From the NCBI GenBank assembly GCA_036365515.1, contig CM070874.1, forward strand, positions 38,800,083 to 38,864,082: a DNA stretch of 64,000 bases, in the 5' to 3' direction. The notes under the pieces were generated by a model. The model made no database searches, was not told the DNA's origin, and saw only the letters and a list, made by a program, of their open reading frames with translations. This document shows positions 40,555 to 50,921 of the stretch, piece after piece. Each line of letters starts with the position of its first letter. Position 1 is the first letter of the stretch. This stretch comes from Torymus aiolomorphi (lineage: Eukaryota; Arthropoda; Insecta; Hymenoptera; Torymidae). A program made the position numbers and the translations under genes.

Positions 40555-40845
40555 TTATATAAATTCTAGAAGGCATCCACCTAAAGATTTGACGAAGACT
40601 TCTCTATTAACTAATTCTAACTCTAAGTTGAGAAGCGCCTCTGGCTTCTCCAGTAATAAAGAATTAACTTTACTTGGAAGGAAAATGTCAAAACTACTGT
40701 CTAATTCAAGAACAATTTTTAAGCCGTATTTAGTGGATACCTTTTTTAATGAGGTTATCTTATACTGTTTATTTAGCTCCAAGTCCCGTAGTCGTTTTGT
40801 AGGCAGGTATGATGGACTTCTCGCTGCTTCATTTATGAGGTCCAT
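40555..40845 (-). CDS. Small conserved-looking protein, 96 aa, function unknown (possible OB-like fold)
   Basis: Starts at an ATG (MDLINEAARSPSYLPTKRL) and runs without a break to a stop at 40555. The middle, YKITSLKKVSTKYGLKIVLE followed by LDSSFDIFLPSKV, has alternating hydrophobic and polar residues like a small beta barrel. From memory, similar short proteins recur in many insect genomes beside the type of ORF found next door at 41011-41439, suggesting a shared mobile or viral origin. I cannot name the family, and the OB-like idea is only inference. The upstream 165 bp to the neighbouring frame could be its 5' leader and promoter. Confidence 0.5.
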   Translation of the reverse strand: MDLINEAARSPSYLPTKRLRDLELNKQYKITSLKKVSTKYGLKIVLELDSSFDIFLPSKVNSLLLEKPEALLNLELELVNREVFVKSLGGCLLEFI

Positions 40846-41010
40846 GAGTGAAAAAAGAAATGATAAATTATTATTTATATATTTTTTTTTATAGAATTAC
40901 TTACTTATTTATTCTGACGTATCAGAACGTTCAGTGGTTGAATATTGCTCTCTCAAGTCTTCCACCCAGCAGTATAAAGCGCAAACTATTTCAACTGAAC
41001 AATTCTGTTT

Positions 41011-41439
41011 CTACCCGGGACGATGATTAATGCAGGCTAGCGGTCGTATAAATCCAGGAGTTCTTATAGATGGATAACCCAAATCCTCCAAGTTTCTTAT
41101 ATTATCGAAATAGGGTTGCAGCCAGTGGTTTTTGTGTTCACCTTTGACCCAAATTGTTAATGACGACCCCTGCGCTTTTTCTTTCAATTTGTCGAAAGCC
41201 GTTGACAGGTATGTATACGGCACCTCTCCGTGTTCCCAATGAATTCCGTGCAGATTGGATTGTAAATATCTATTTAAAATTTTTACATTCTGGTCCAAAT
41301 CACTCCAATCACAGGGTGGTTGAAATGTCGCAACGTACGGCACCGGATTTAACGCATTAGGATCTATATAAGCAATTTCTTTAAATATAAAATTGCCGTC
41401 GTTACCTTTAAAACCTTGTGTATCTACAATTAGTTCCAT
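41011..41439 (-). CDS. ORF of 142 aa, IVDTQGF family, possibly a degenerate DnaQ-like exonuclease fold
   Basis: Begins with an ATG at 41439. The N-terminus ELIVDTQGF followed by NFIFKEIAYID has the layout of a first strand of an RNase H-like or DEDD exonuclease fold, but with D-x-Q where active enzymes have D-x-E. Later motifs are HGIHWEHGEVPY, IWVKGEHKNHWL and IRNLEDLGYPS, and the end is PLACINHRPG, a Cys/His motif that looks cut short. If the fold guess is right the catalytic pair is changed, so it would bind rather than cut. It lies on the same strand as, and just upstream of, the 96-residue ORF, and may share a transcript or a mobile origin with it. Confidence 0.45.
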   Translation of the reverse strand: MELIVDTQGFKGNDGNFIFKEIAYIDPNALNPVPYVATFQPPCDWSDLDQNVKILNRYLQSNLHGIHWEHGEVPYTYLSTAFDKLKEKAQGSSLTIWVKGEHKNHWLQPYFDNIRNLEDLGYPSIRTPGFIRPLACINHRPG

Positions 41440-41559
41440 GATAAGTTATATACTGGAAATGTAGATAACATTATTTGAATATTATTCAAGAAAAAAAGTA
41501 GAGTTAATATAATAGTGTTAAAAGTTAGAGTGAAAGATGTGATAATAACTTATTAATTC

Positions 41560-42120
41560 ATAATGCATGCAATGTAAAAAATTAAAGTCCCTACGGAGAG
41601 ATTGAAAAGTTAAAGTACAATAGCTGAGAAAATCTTAGAAAAAAAAATATGAACTCATTATATGTGAAAAAGTTAAAGTAAGAGATGTGAAAATAACTTA
41701 TAAATTCATGATACGTGCTGTGAAAAAATTAAAGTCCTTACAAAGAGACTGAAAAGTTAAAGTTTAATAGCTGAGAATGTCTTAGAAAAAATTAATAATT
41801 TATAAATTCATGATACGTGCTGTGAAAAAAAATTAAAGTCCCTACAGAGAGACTGAAAAGTTAAAGTTCAATAGCTGAGAATATCTTAGAAAAAGGAATA
41901 ACTTATAAATTCGTGATACGTGCTATGTAAAAAATTAAAGTCCCTACGAAGAGACTGAAAAGTTAAAGTTCAACAGCTGAGAATATCTTAGAAAAAATAT
42001 GAATTCATTATACGTAAAAAGTTAAAGTATCTGAAAGTTTAAAATAGTAAGTATAAGATGCCTAAGGGACTTATAATATGAATAGTGTGAAAAAGTTTAA
42101 GTATGAGACGTGAAAATAAC
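41560..42120. repeat. Short tandem repeat block, 102-147 bp units
   Basis: ATTAAAGTCC recurs at 41581, 41728, 41832 and 41934, with AGAGACTGAAAAGTTAAAGT and AGCTGAGAAT following in most units. Unit length varies through internal loss of an AT-rich portion. Confidence 0.8.
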
Positions 42121-42339
42121 TTAGAATTAATTCGACAAATGAATTTACCTTTTATAACTGTAAGGAAAGTGTTGTATTAAGATTCAAGACTTTAAAACTT
42201 TTAAATTATAAGTCCTGAAAGAAGAAATTATTAAAGACCTGTAAGAATGCTATATTAAAAGTATTAGAGATGAAATAAGAAAAAGAAATGAGTGGCTAGA
42301 ACCCAGCTCGCCTGACCTTTATAGTAAGGAAATGTTTGT

Positions 42340-42615
42340 AAATACTTTTTATCAGCCCAAACTTAAAAGTTTCTCGGTCATGCGCAGTTCGTCACCTACC
42401 AATCTTTCCTCACTCATCTATGAATCTTTTACGTTACCACGCATGTGCATACGATCATCTATAGATCTTTCTTCTTTAATCTAAAATGAATAACTATACC
42501 GTGCAGGTGCATTGCCATCTATCAATCTTTAAACTGTCGCGCATGCGCACCTATATACCGACAGTGGATAAAAGGCTGCGCGTCAGTCCCATGAGGCTTA
42601 GTCTCCTTACCAAAC
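42340..42615 (+). promoter_or_regulatory. Promoter with TATA and TCAGT initiator, plus first untranslated exon
   Basis: TATATA at about 42553 lies 32 bp upstream of the A of TCAGTC (about 42585), the spacing expected for an arthropod core promoter. A non-coding first exon would run to 42615, where AAAC is followed by GTAAGTATT. Upstream, three diverged units of about 75 bp with GCATGCGCA-like and ATCTAT.AATCTTT phrases could be binding sites. A second leader exon may be 43003-43040 (acceptor TACTGCAG, donor GTAAGT). The transcript probably serves the gene at 43.7-44.8 kb. Confidence 0.55.
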
Positions 42616-43698
42616 GTAAGTATTTCATATAATTACTTTTGATTTTCAGCTTATTAATATACAATCCTTACAGCTCATTGATCTATAGTTTAACCTATAA
42701 TGATTCAGTTTTTCTCTTCATTATATTAATGTAACTTAAAGTTTTCGATTATAATAACTTAGTCTTTTCAACGTATTAACATATATAATTTTCAATTCTC
42801 TAATACTTTATCATTTATAGTTCTATAAAATTAAATTTTTTTTTTTTAATGCTTTACTATTAGTTTATAATACTTGAACATTTTTTAGATACATCTCATT
42901 ATTTCAAGTTGACAAGTGCTACTGAGTTTTGAGAGTATTTTTTCGTTACCGTCTGAAAATAGCTTGAAAGATTTTCGTCCAATATACCGATAGTTACTGC
43001 AGAAGTCTATCTTTTCACGAGTTAAGTTCAAAACGAATTGGTAAGTTAATATAAATTAATTGAAACCTTTTTTTTCTCAAGTTCATTATTCTTTTACCAC
43101 TTAAATTTTTTCAATATTTCACAAATATTCCTTTTCAATTAAGTGTTTATTTTATTTAAAATTTTTTATTCAAATGTATAATACTAGAACTTAGCGAACT
43201 ATAATTAACTTTGATAATTATAAATGAAACAGTACATTCTATTATGTATTATTATATATTTCTACATAAAAATAAAGTAAAACTATTCTGTAAAATAAAA
43301 ATGAGCCAAAAATATGTAATACTTTTCGACTAAATGAAAGGGCTTCATTCAAATAACAATTGATTAAATAAAATATCATTAATATTGTTAGTTCGCGAAG
43401 CAATCGATAAAGAATTAGCTTAGAAGTAAAATTCAAGAAAATTTCGGAAAGGCAGTTTAGCGAGCCAGCACATGTGTGAACGGTATCGTCCACCCGCGCG
43501 TCACTCTCGAAGCGTTCATAAAACAAAGGACCCTCAATGCTCCATTGAAAATCTTTCCAAAATCCAAATTTTTTCTATAAAGGGCATTATATATTGAAAG
43601 CGTTGCTTTTCTCGCTACGTATAATATACAAGATTCAGTCTTTAGGAAGTGTTCACGCAAGCAACTTCGTCCGATTTGGAAAATTTTAAAAGTTAAAA

Positions 43699-44830
43699 AT
43701 GTATAAAAGTACACAGATCTGTGTGACGGAAATCAGAAGAATCATTGTAAATAGTGTACAACATAAATGTGAGGGGGAAAAGTTAAAGGAAAAAACTATA
43801 GATCTTCCTGAAATATGTCCATTTGCAGAAGATCGTAGAAAGGACCCGAGAATTGTAAAAATCTACCAACGCTATGTTATGAAGTTTTGAATGAGTGTGA
43901 GGACTATCAGGTAAGTTTAAAAACTATTATTAGTTTCAAAATAAATTATTATTTTTAGATGTATCCAGCGAATTGCGAAATTGTAGCTTTTATGAAAATA
44001 TTTCAATTTTCTCTATCATTTTAACGTAAATTTATAATTTTTTTATTTATTTTTTCAAAACTACCTAAAAATTATAGTCATAGATTTTATTGTATTTGAA
44101 AAAATTTTGTGATTTGATAGATACCATAACAGTGTTTTATTATAATGTAATATTTTATCTTTTTATAAAGTAATGCATAATTTTTCTAATTAAATTATAT
44201 TAAAAAAGTATGCTTATTTGTAGGAAGAATCACCGCAATCACCTGTAGTGTATAGTATACGCAGAAATGAAGTGGTAAGCAATATAGTATTTTTTTATGA
44301 TACATATGCTATATATTTTATTATAAATATATATTTTTTATTTTCAGCTCAATTCATCACAAAACCATGAGGAAAGTAGTGAAAATGTTTTTCTAGTCCA
44401 AAACCAGGAGCAAGAAAAAACATCCAATATATTTAAAAAACTTCTTCCAATAGTTAGATCTCTACCCGAAGTAATTTCACCAATAGATCAACCCTCGGAG
44501 TCATTCAATATCATAGAAGAAATACCTTTACCATCTTCTCCGCTAAGGGAGAGCTGTACGCCAGAATCGTTTACGTTTGAATTTGGTAGTTGGTCAACGC
44601 CACCGTTAGAGCCATACAGTCCACAACCATTTGATTTAAATTTATTGAATTTTCCACAGCCCGCGAAGCTAATAACAATTCCGAATCCTGCGCATAATCC
44701 TACCATAGACTATCAAGTTCGTGCAGAAATGAAAAAAATATTAAATATAGAAGAACCTAAAACGGATAGGCAAACATTAAAAAATGAAATTCTCCCTAAA
44801 AAAAGAGAAAAACGGATAAGCAAACATTAA
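43699..44830 (+). CDS. Three-exon gene, Pro/Ser-rich acidic protein with basic tail, unrecognised
   Basis: Coding exons 43699-43914, 44231-44274 and 44348-44830 are joined by GT..AG introns, both phase 0 (exon 2 reads EESPQSPVVYSIRRNEV). Exon 1 opens at ATG 43699. Near 43848 the frame must shift to reach the splice donor in phase; the shifted reading gives a Cys-rich end (LCYEVLNECEDYQ). So either there is an indel or the first exon is read differently. Exon 3 is acidic and Pro/Ser-rich (EEIPLPSSPLRESCTPESF) and ends in a Lys/Arg tail. Such a layout resembles a regulatory or scaffold-type protein, but I do not recognise a family. The promoter at 42.55 kb and the leader exon fit this gene. The last coding region overlaps a tandem duplication that has extended or altered the C-terminus. 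Confidence 0.5.
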
Positions 44831-44905
44831 AAAATGAAATTCTCCTTAAAAAAAAAAGAGAAAAACGGATAAGCGAACATTAAAAAATGAAATTCGCGAG
44901 TTAGT
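44755..44905. repeat. ~50-bp tandem triplication at the 3' end of the three-exon gene
   Basis: AAACGGATA followed by AGG or AGC and AAACATTAAAAAATGAAATTC occurs three times, at about 44760, 44811 and 44864. The stop codon at 44828 lies in the second copy, so duplication has placed a new stop within the repeat. Confidence 0.85.
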
Positions 44906-45552
44906 AAAGTTTAATTAAGTTTATATAGTATTTTACGTATAATTTTTTTATAGTATTTCACTATTTATAGTATATAAATAATTTTTATAATATTTACACT
45001 ATATTTGGCATAATCATTATTGTATTAAAACTATTAATTAATTTTGTATGATTTCAATGATCTACCTTGTCAACGTTTCAGGCATTCAATTACGCCTCTT
45101 CTCAATATATTTAATAAAATAATTACCACGCATCATTTCTTATACTCTACGGGGGCATATATGAACTCTTCGAGTAGATGGTATCCCCTCCCCCCCACCC
45201 ATTCTACATTCTCACTATGTCTCTCTCACTCACGCGTCCCGCACTTGTGGCCCACTGCCGCGTCGTCTGCTAAGATTTTAAAAGTATTGCATAAGGCTTT
45301 ATACCAATCATTTAATCTTTAATTTTATTATAATGTAAGTTAAATCTTATAAAATATCTATCTAATTATAATTGCCTAATACAACTAAACTGTTTCTATA
45401 TTATCAAATGCTGATCTAATATTATACAAAATCATTGATTATTTTAATTTCTCTTCACCTTTTTTTTATCAATAATTATTTAAGATGATAACATAATTTT
45501 TTAATTTTCAGAATACACTTACGAAAAAAAAGTCTTTTTTTTAATTTGAAAA
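44906..45552. other. Spacer before the Polinton polymerase gene
   Basis: AT-rich apart from a C-rich patch near 45185-45260. The left end of the Polinton should lie in or left of this interval, but I could not identify a terminal inverted repeat because the right end is outside the window. Confidence 0.4.
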
Positions 45553-48500
45553 ATGGATGAAGTTAAAGATCTTTGTCAGGAACATGTGAAAATTTTTGAA
45601 GAGGTGGAAAATATTTTAATATATAAATCTATGGATTCCGAAGTTATTGAACAATGGGTAGAACAATGTGTTTTATCATTAGATAGTCTTCGGGAATTAT
45701 TGAGAAAAAGAAAGCTGACAACAGCTCAAAAACAATCTATTTTATACGCCATAGCAAGGATTGAGAGTATCAAAGCAAAGCTTGATGCTATAGGAAAAAC
45801 TGGTTATGGAATAGTACCAGATTTAAAAACGGATGAAATCGAGCATCGAGTTCGTTGGATTGATATTGAAAGTGCTTTTAATAAAAGGGTGAGAACTAGT
45901 ATAATTGCAAATCTTGTACATATAGATATATCAACCTTTTTAAAGGACGCCTCAGTATTGTTCTGCCAACAAGTAAAGAAAATTTGGAAGATATTCGATG
46001 TGCCATGAAAATTAACACTGTACTATCTTGTTCATTCAAGAAACTTTCTTCTGATGTAAATGAAGATTCACAGGAAAGTATTGAAACGAAACATTTCAAT
46101 ACGTCAAACACTGAAGTGGTTTTAGGTACATCTTTAAGTGAATGGTTTGATAATCATGTTTTAAATAAACTTTTGGCTGAGGTAGAAGAGTTTCAAGAAA
46201 AAGATTCTGGATGGACTTTAAATTCTATTATTAATATTCAAATTAATATGAATAAGTTCAATCCATTGCGCAGTGGTAATTCATATTTACCTTTACCACC
46301 ATTTTTAGATAAAAAAAAATGCCTGCATTAATATTCAAAACAAAGATAATCAATGCTTTAAATGGGCAATATTATCTGCTCTGTATCCAGTAAACCGTAA
46401 AAATCATCCTAACAGGGTTAGCAATTATCTTCAGTATGAAAATAATTTAAATATGACAGGTATAGAATTCCCTGTTACGATAAAAAAAATTTTCAAGTTT
46501 GAAAAATAAAACCCTTTAATATCGGTTAATATCTTCGGATTGCATGACAAAAATGTGATTCCCTTTTATTTGACACATGAAAAAAAAGAAAATCATGTAA
46601 ATCTTCTTTTATTAGAAAAAAGAATTAAGGGACAGCTGAAATCACATTACATATATATAAAAAATTTATCACGTCTAGTAGGAGGAAGTTTATCACATAG
46701 AAAAAAGAAGCGATATATATGTGATAGATGTTTAAATTTTTTCTTTAATGAAAATAATTTAAAAGAGCATGAAAGAATGTGTAAGAATATTAATGATTGC
46801 AAGGTGAAATAAAAGGTAAAGATATCATCTATTTTAAAAATTTTAATTATAAAGAAAGATTACCATTCACAATATATGCAGATTGTGAATGTCTGTTAAA
46901 GCCTGTACTAGAAAACCAGGAAGATGAAGGTTTGGCTAATACTTTATCGTTTCAAAAACATGAAATGTTTAGTATAGGATATTATTTGAAGTGCAGTTTT
47001 GATGACTCTTTATCTGAATATACATTTTATCGTGGGGTTAAACCAGCTATGTGGTTTGCTAGTGAATTGAAGGTAATACATGACCGTATTACTAATTTAT
47101 ATACAAACCCACGATCTATGCCAATTTTAACACCAATAGAAATGATTAATTATTTCAATTAAAAAATTTGTCACATTTGTAACAAATTATTAGAAAACAG
47201 TGATAAGGTAAGAGATCATTGTCATCTCTCAGGAAAATATCGCGGTCCTGCTCATGCTAACTGTAATTTGAATTATCAAGATTCAAGAACGATTCCTGTG
47301 ATATTTCATAACTTAAGTGGTTATGATGCTCACTTTATAATTAATGATATATCGAATTATATGAAAGGTGATGTTGATTTACTTCCATTGACTAAGGAGA
47401 AGTATATTTTTTTTACAAAACATGTTGAGAAAAGTGATATTAAATTTCGCTTTGTAGATTCATTTTGATTTATGCCATCTTCTTTAGAAAAATTAGCTTC
47501 ATATTTAAGTGAATATAAAATTGTTTCAAAGGAGTTTTCATCTTTAGAAAAAGAAAAAATCAGTCTTTTAACGAAGAAAGGCGTTCTGCCTTACGAGTAC
47601 CTGGATTCGTGGGAAAAGTTGGATGAAACTGAGTTACCTGAAAAAACAAAATTTTTCAGTGTGCTAAATGGTTCAATCATATCTGATGAAGATTATGAAC
47701 ATGCACAAAAAGTATAGAATACCTTTAGTATTCATACCCTTGAAGAATATTCAGATCTTTATATGAAGACAGATGTTTTATTATTAGCTGATGTTTTTGA
47801 AAATTTTCGTGATCAAAGTATAAACGTATATGGTTTAGATCCAGCTCATTATTATACTACTCCAGGATTTGCATGGGATGCAATGATAAAGTATACTGGC
47901 ATACAATTAAAATTATTAACTGATATAGATATGATTTTATTCATAGAAAGAGGTATAAGAGGTGGATTAAGTCAGTGCTCTCATCGCTACGCAGCTGCAA
48001 ATCATAAATATATGACTGAAAATTATGATAAAAATAAAGAAAATATATATCTAATATATTTAGATGCTAATAATTTATATGGTTGGGCAATGACTCAATG
48101 TCTCCGTTATGATTCCTTTGAGTGGATAGACGGCTATGAAAATTTAGATTTTTTCATAGATGATGATGCACCTTACGGGTACATTTTAGAAGTAGATTTA
48201 GAATATCCTTCAGAAATACATGACATTCATAACGACTTACCTTTTTGTCCTGAGCAAGCAAAACCACCGGGATCAAAACAGGAAAAACTTTTGGCTACAC
48301 TTTCGTATAAAAAAAATTATGTTATACACTATCGATCACTTAAACAAGCTGTCAAAAATGGACTTCAGCTTGTTAAAATTCATAAAGTATTGAAATTTAA
48401 ACAATCTCCATGGCTTAAGTCTTACATCAATTTAAATAGTAATATGAGGGCGTTAGCAAGAACTGATTTTGAAAAAAACTTCAAATTGATGAATAATGCT

Positions 48501-49270
48501 GTATATGGTAAAACTATGGAGAATGTAAGAAAACGTGTTGATGTCAAGCTATCAACTAAATGGGCTGGAAGGTATGGCGTAGAAGCACAAATATCAAGTC
48601 CCCTTTTTCATAGTATTAGTATTTTTGATGAAAATTTAGTAGCTATCCAGCTTAAAAAAGTTGAAGTTTTGTTAGATAAACCAATTTACGTTGGACTTTC
48701 AGTTTTAGACATTTCTAAAACTCTGATTTATGATTTTCATTATAGTTATATGAAAAAAATGTATAAAGAAAATTGTAAGCTTCTTTATACAGACACAGAC
48801 AGTTTGATTTATGCTGTTGAATGTGATGATTTTTATGCTGATATGAAAAAAAATCTCTCAAAGTTTGATACTTCAGACTATCCCAGTGAAAACATCTTTA
48901 ATATGCCTCATGCAAATAAAAAAATTGTTGGTCTTATGAAAGACGAGTGTAATGGTCAGATTCTTACAGAATTCGTTGGCTTAAGAAGTAAAATGTACAG
49001 TACTCGCGTTGATGGTCAAGATCATATGAAAAAAATAAAAGGTATTAAGGTTTCAGTTGTTAAAAAAACTATAAAGTTTGATGATTTTGTAGATTGTTTG
49101 CAAAATTTATCTATTAAAAAACGACAACAATATTCCATAAGATCCCGACTCCATAATGTAGAAACTATAAAGCAGTTGAAGATTGCCTTAAGTCCATATG
49201 ATGATAAAAGATGTGTTCAAGACAATAATATAGATACTTTAGCATGGGGTCATTATAAAATAAATAATAA
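45553..49270 (+). pseudogene. polB: Protein-primed DNA polymerase B (Polinton), broken
   Basis: The polymerase copied the element's DNA from protein-primed ends. Starts at ATG 45553. Exonuclease motifs: YADCECL (Exo I, about 46885), NLSGYDAHF (Exo II, about 47310), and YMKTDVLLLAD (Exo III, about 47760). Polymerase motifs: DANNLYGW (A, about 48064), NNAVYGKTMEN (B, about 48490) and YTDTDS (C, about 48786). A C2H2-like finger (CDRCLNFF) lies near 46720, and a Cys/His cluster (CHICNKLL then DHCHLSGKYRG) near 47170-47260 resembles endonuclease VII. All catalytic motifs survive, but there are frame changes near 46000, 46315 and 46800, a stop near 46507, and three in-frame stops (TAA 47160, TGA 47466, TAG 47715). 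The last 1.5 kb is open. Splicing at 49270 would add the exon at 49359. Confidence 0.92.
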
Positions 49271-49358
49271 GTGAGTATATTTTTTTGTATAATAGTAATT
49301 TATATATTAATTTATAGTAAATATTCTACATATGTAATATAGAAATTTATTATTTTAG

Positions 49359-49572
49359 GTGCCCAATGCGTGTTAAAAAGAATGTACATTTTGATGAGAA
49401 GCTAACTGTTCATGTAATGCATGCGTGGAGGTTTGCATATCACAAGGCTCGGTGTGGAGAATGGGAACAAATTGCTCGTGACCGAGAACGTTTTAGGAGA
49501 AGAATTGATAAAGTTAATGAAATTTTGCATCCAATTCTTGTAAAAAAATGTAAGGAAATAGGTATTAAATAA
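49359..49572 (+). CDS. Probable C-terminal exon of PolB (basic, 70 residues)
   Basis: Preceded by an 88-bp interval with a strong donor (GTGAGTAT at 49271) and acceptor (TATTTTAG ending 49358). Joining them removes the stop at 49272 and keeps the frame. The peptide is rich in Arg, Lys and Trp (HAWRFAYHKARCGEWEQI, then RDRERFRRR). Without splicing it would be a short separate ORF starting at ATG 49366. An intron in a Polinton polymerase would imply nuclear transcription and splicing; I rate it plausible rather than proven. Confidence 0.5.
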
Positions 49573-49615
49573 AAACAATTAGTTCATCTTATTTACCATT
49601 TTATTTATTCATAAA

Positions 49616-50542
49616 TCACTTTTTTTTTATCCAACTATTATGAGACTTATGAAAATCTAACCATTTTACATAAATTTGATCGCCATGTTTTTTTATAATT
49701 TTTTCTACTAAGTAAATATCAGGATATTTAGTCTTCATAAGTTCTTCTTCATAGAATCCGCCAGCGATTGGTTTATCATGATAATCTTTCAAATGATATA
49801 TAAATGGTGATGTAGGTAATACTTTATTTATTGTAAAAATTTCTGTAGACCAGTTTGGTGTATATCCTTTCTCGAAAACAGTTTTATTTTTACTTATTCG
49901 AACTTTATTACCAAGTTTAAATTTTGCACGCCTACAGGGACGTTTAGAGGTTTTCTGATGAATGCATAAACGATTATAAACTTTATTAACTGTTGTAGAA
50001 TTAACATCTGCGGGCTTCATACCAATCGTTCGGTGCTTAGTATTATTATACTGTAAAGTTAGGTCTTGCAAAATATCTATCCATTTATAACTGCCTTGTA
50101 AACTAAAGTTTTTCCACATTTTGTTTTTTAAAGTACGGTTAAAACGTTCACAAATTGAGGCTTTGAGTTTGCTATAGGATGAATATAGATTTATATTATA
50201 TTTTAGCATTAAACTTTCAAATTCTTTATTATAAAATTCTTTTCCTCGATCAGTTTGCAAATTTTTAGGTATTCGTCCTTTTTTAATATAAATTTCATAG
50301 CTTCAGATACATTTTTTCCAGTTTTACTTTTCACTGGTACCGTCCAAGCAAACTTAGAGAACATATCAATGACAGTAAGAAGATACTTGTAGCCTTTGTT
50401 TTTATATGCATATGGTATCATTTCCATAAGATCAGCTTGCCATGTTTCATCTAGATGTCGTATATGATATTTTCGACGTGTGTAATTACGACGAGCAGGT
50501 TTGTGTAATTCTTCTACTATATCTTTTTTATTTTCCATCATC
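49616..50542 (-). pseudogene. Polinton integrase (rve family) with C-terminal chromodomain, frameshifted
   Basis: Retroviral-type integrase that inserts element ends into host DNA. The N-terminal piece (from ATG 50542) has the first catalytic Asp in WQADLMEM and the strand YLLTVIDMFSKFAW. The C-terminal piece has the second Asp in MQTDRGKEF and the Glu in ERFNRTLKN, completing the DDE triad. The end, YLVEKIIKKHGDQIYVKWLD, is a chromodomain that in related elements may guide targeting to chromatin. The two pieces are in different frames and overlap near 50209-50260, so one indel separates the first Asp from the rest. An upstream zinc-binding region is not seen. It follows PolB tail to tail, 43 bp away. 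Confidence 0.9.
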
Positions 50543-50547
50543 AAAGG

Positions 50548-50886
50548 TTATGAGTTACTTTTACGTATGGTTGCTATTTCAAATCCCAATTTTCTCAATT
50601 TATCATCTATTTCATCTCTATGGATGTCAACAATATCATCTAAATTTTTAAGCTCAGTTCTTAAGTGTGCTGTTGACTGATACACTTTTTGTACTTCAGC
50701 TTGTACAATACGTTCGAGAGTAATCAAATTTACAGCATCATTCTTATCGTTAGGAGCTGCGACATTACATAATCTTTTATTTTCTATATCATACTGTCCA
50801 TCAACAGTAAATTTGTATCCAATTCCTTGAGGTCCGCGACTAGCTTCTATTCGTCCTAAATGACGTCCGAACAGATCCACACTCAT
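50548..50886 (-). CDS. Polinton small virion/fibre-like protein (113 aa)
   Basis: I chose the ATG at 50886 (MSVDLFGRHLG) over non-ATG starts upstream; the stop is just before the integrase frame. The N-terminus is followed by GPQGIGYKFTVDGQYDIENK, a short beta-rich stretch, then a heptad-like region (LERIVQAEVQKVYQSTAHLR) likely to form a coiled coil. Similar small proteins recur in animal Polintons and have been proposed as attachment or fibre components; this is family knowledge from memory and inference. The frame is intact. Confidence 0.6.
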   Translation of the reverse strand: MSVDLFGRHLGRIEASRGPQGIGYKFTVDGQYDIENKRLCNVAAPNDKNDAVNLITLERIVQAEVQKVYQSTAHLRTELKNLDDIVDIHRDEIDDKLRKLGFEIATIRKSNS

Positions 50887-50921
50887 ATTTACACTGAAAT
50901 AAAATTTTGTGCGACACTCTT

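Noticed and set aside
45553..49274. Host replicative DNA polymerase gene
   Set aside because: The motif set, the neighbouring integrase and capsid genes, and the small size identify a protein-primed Polinton polymerase.
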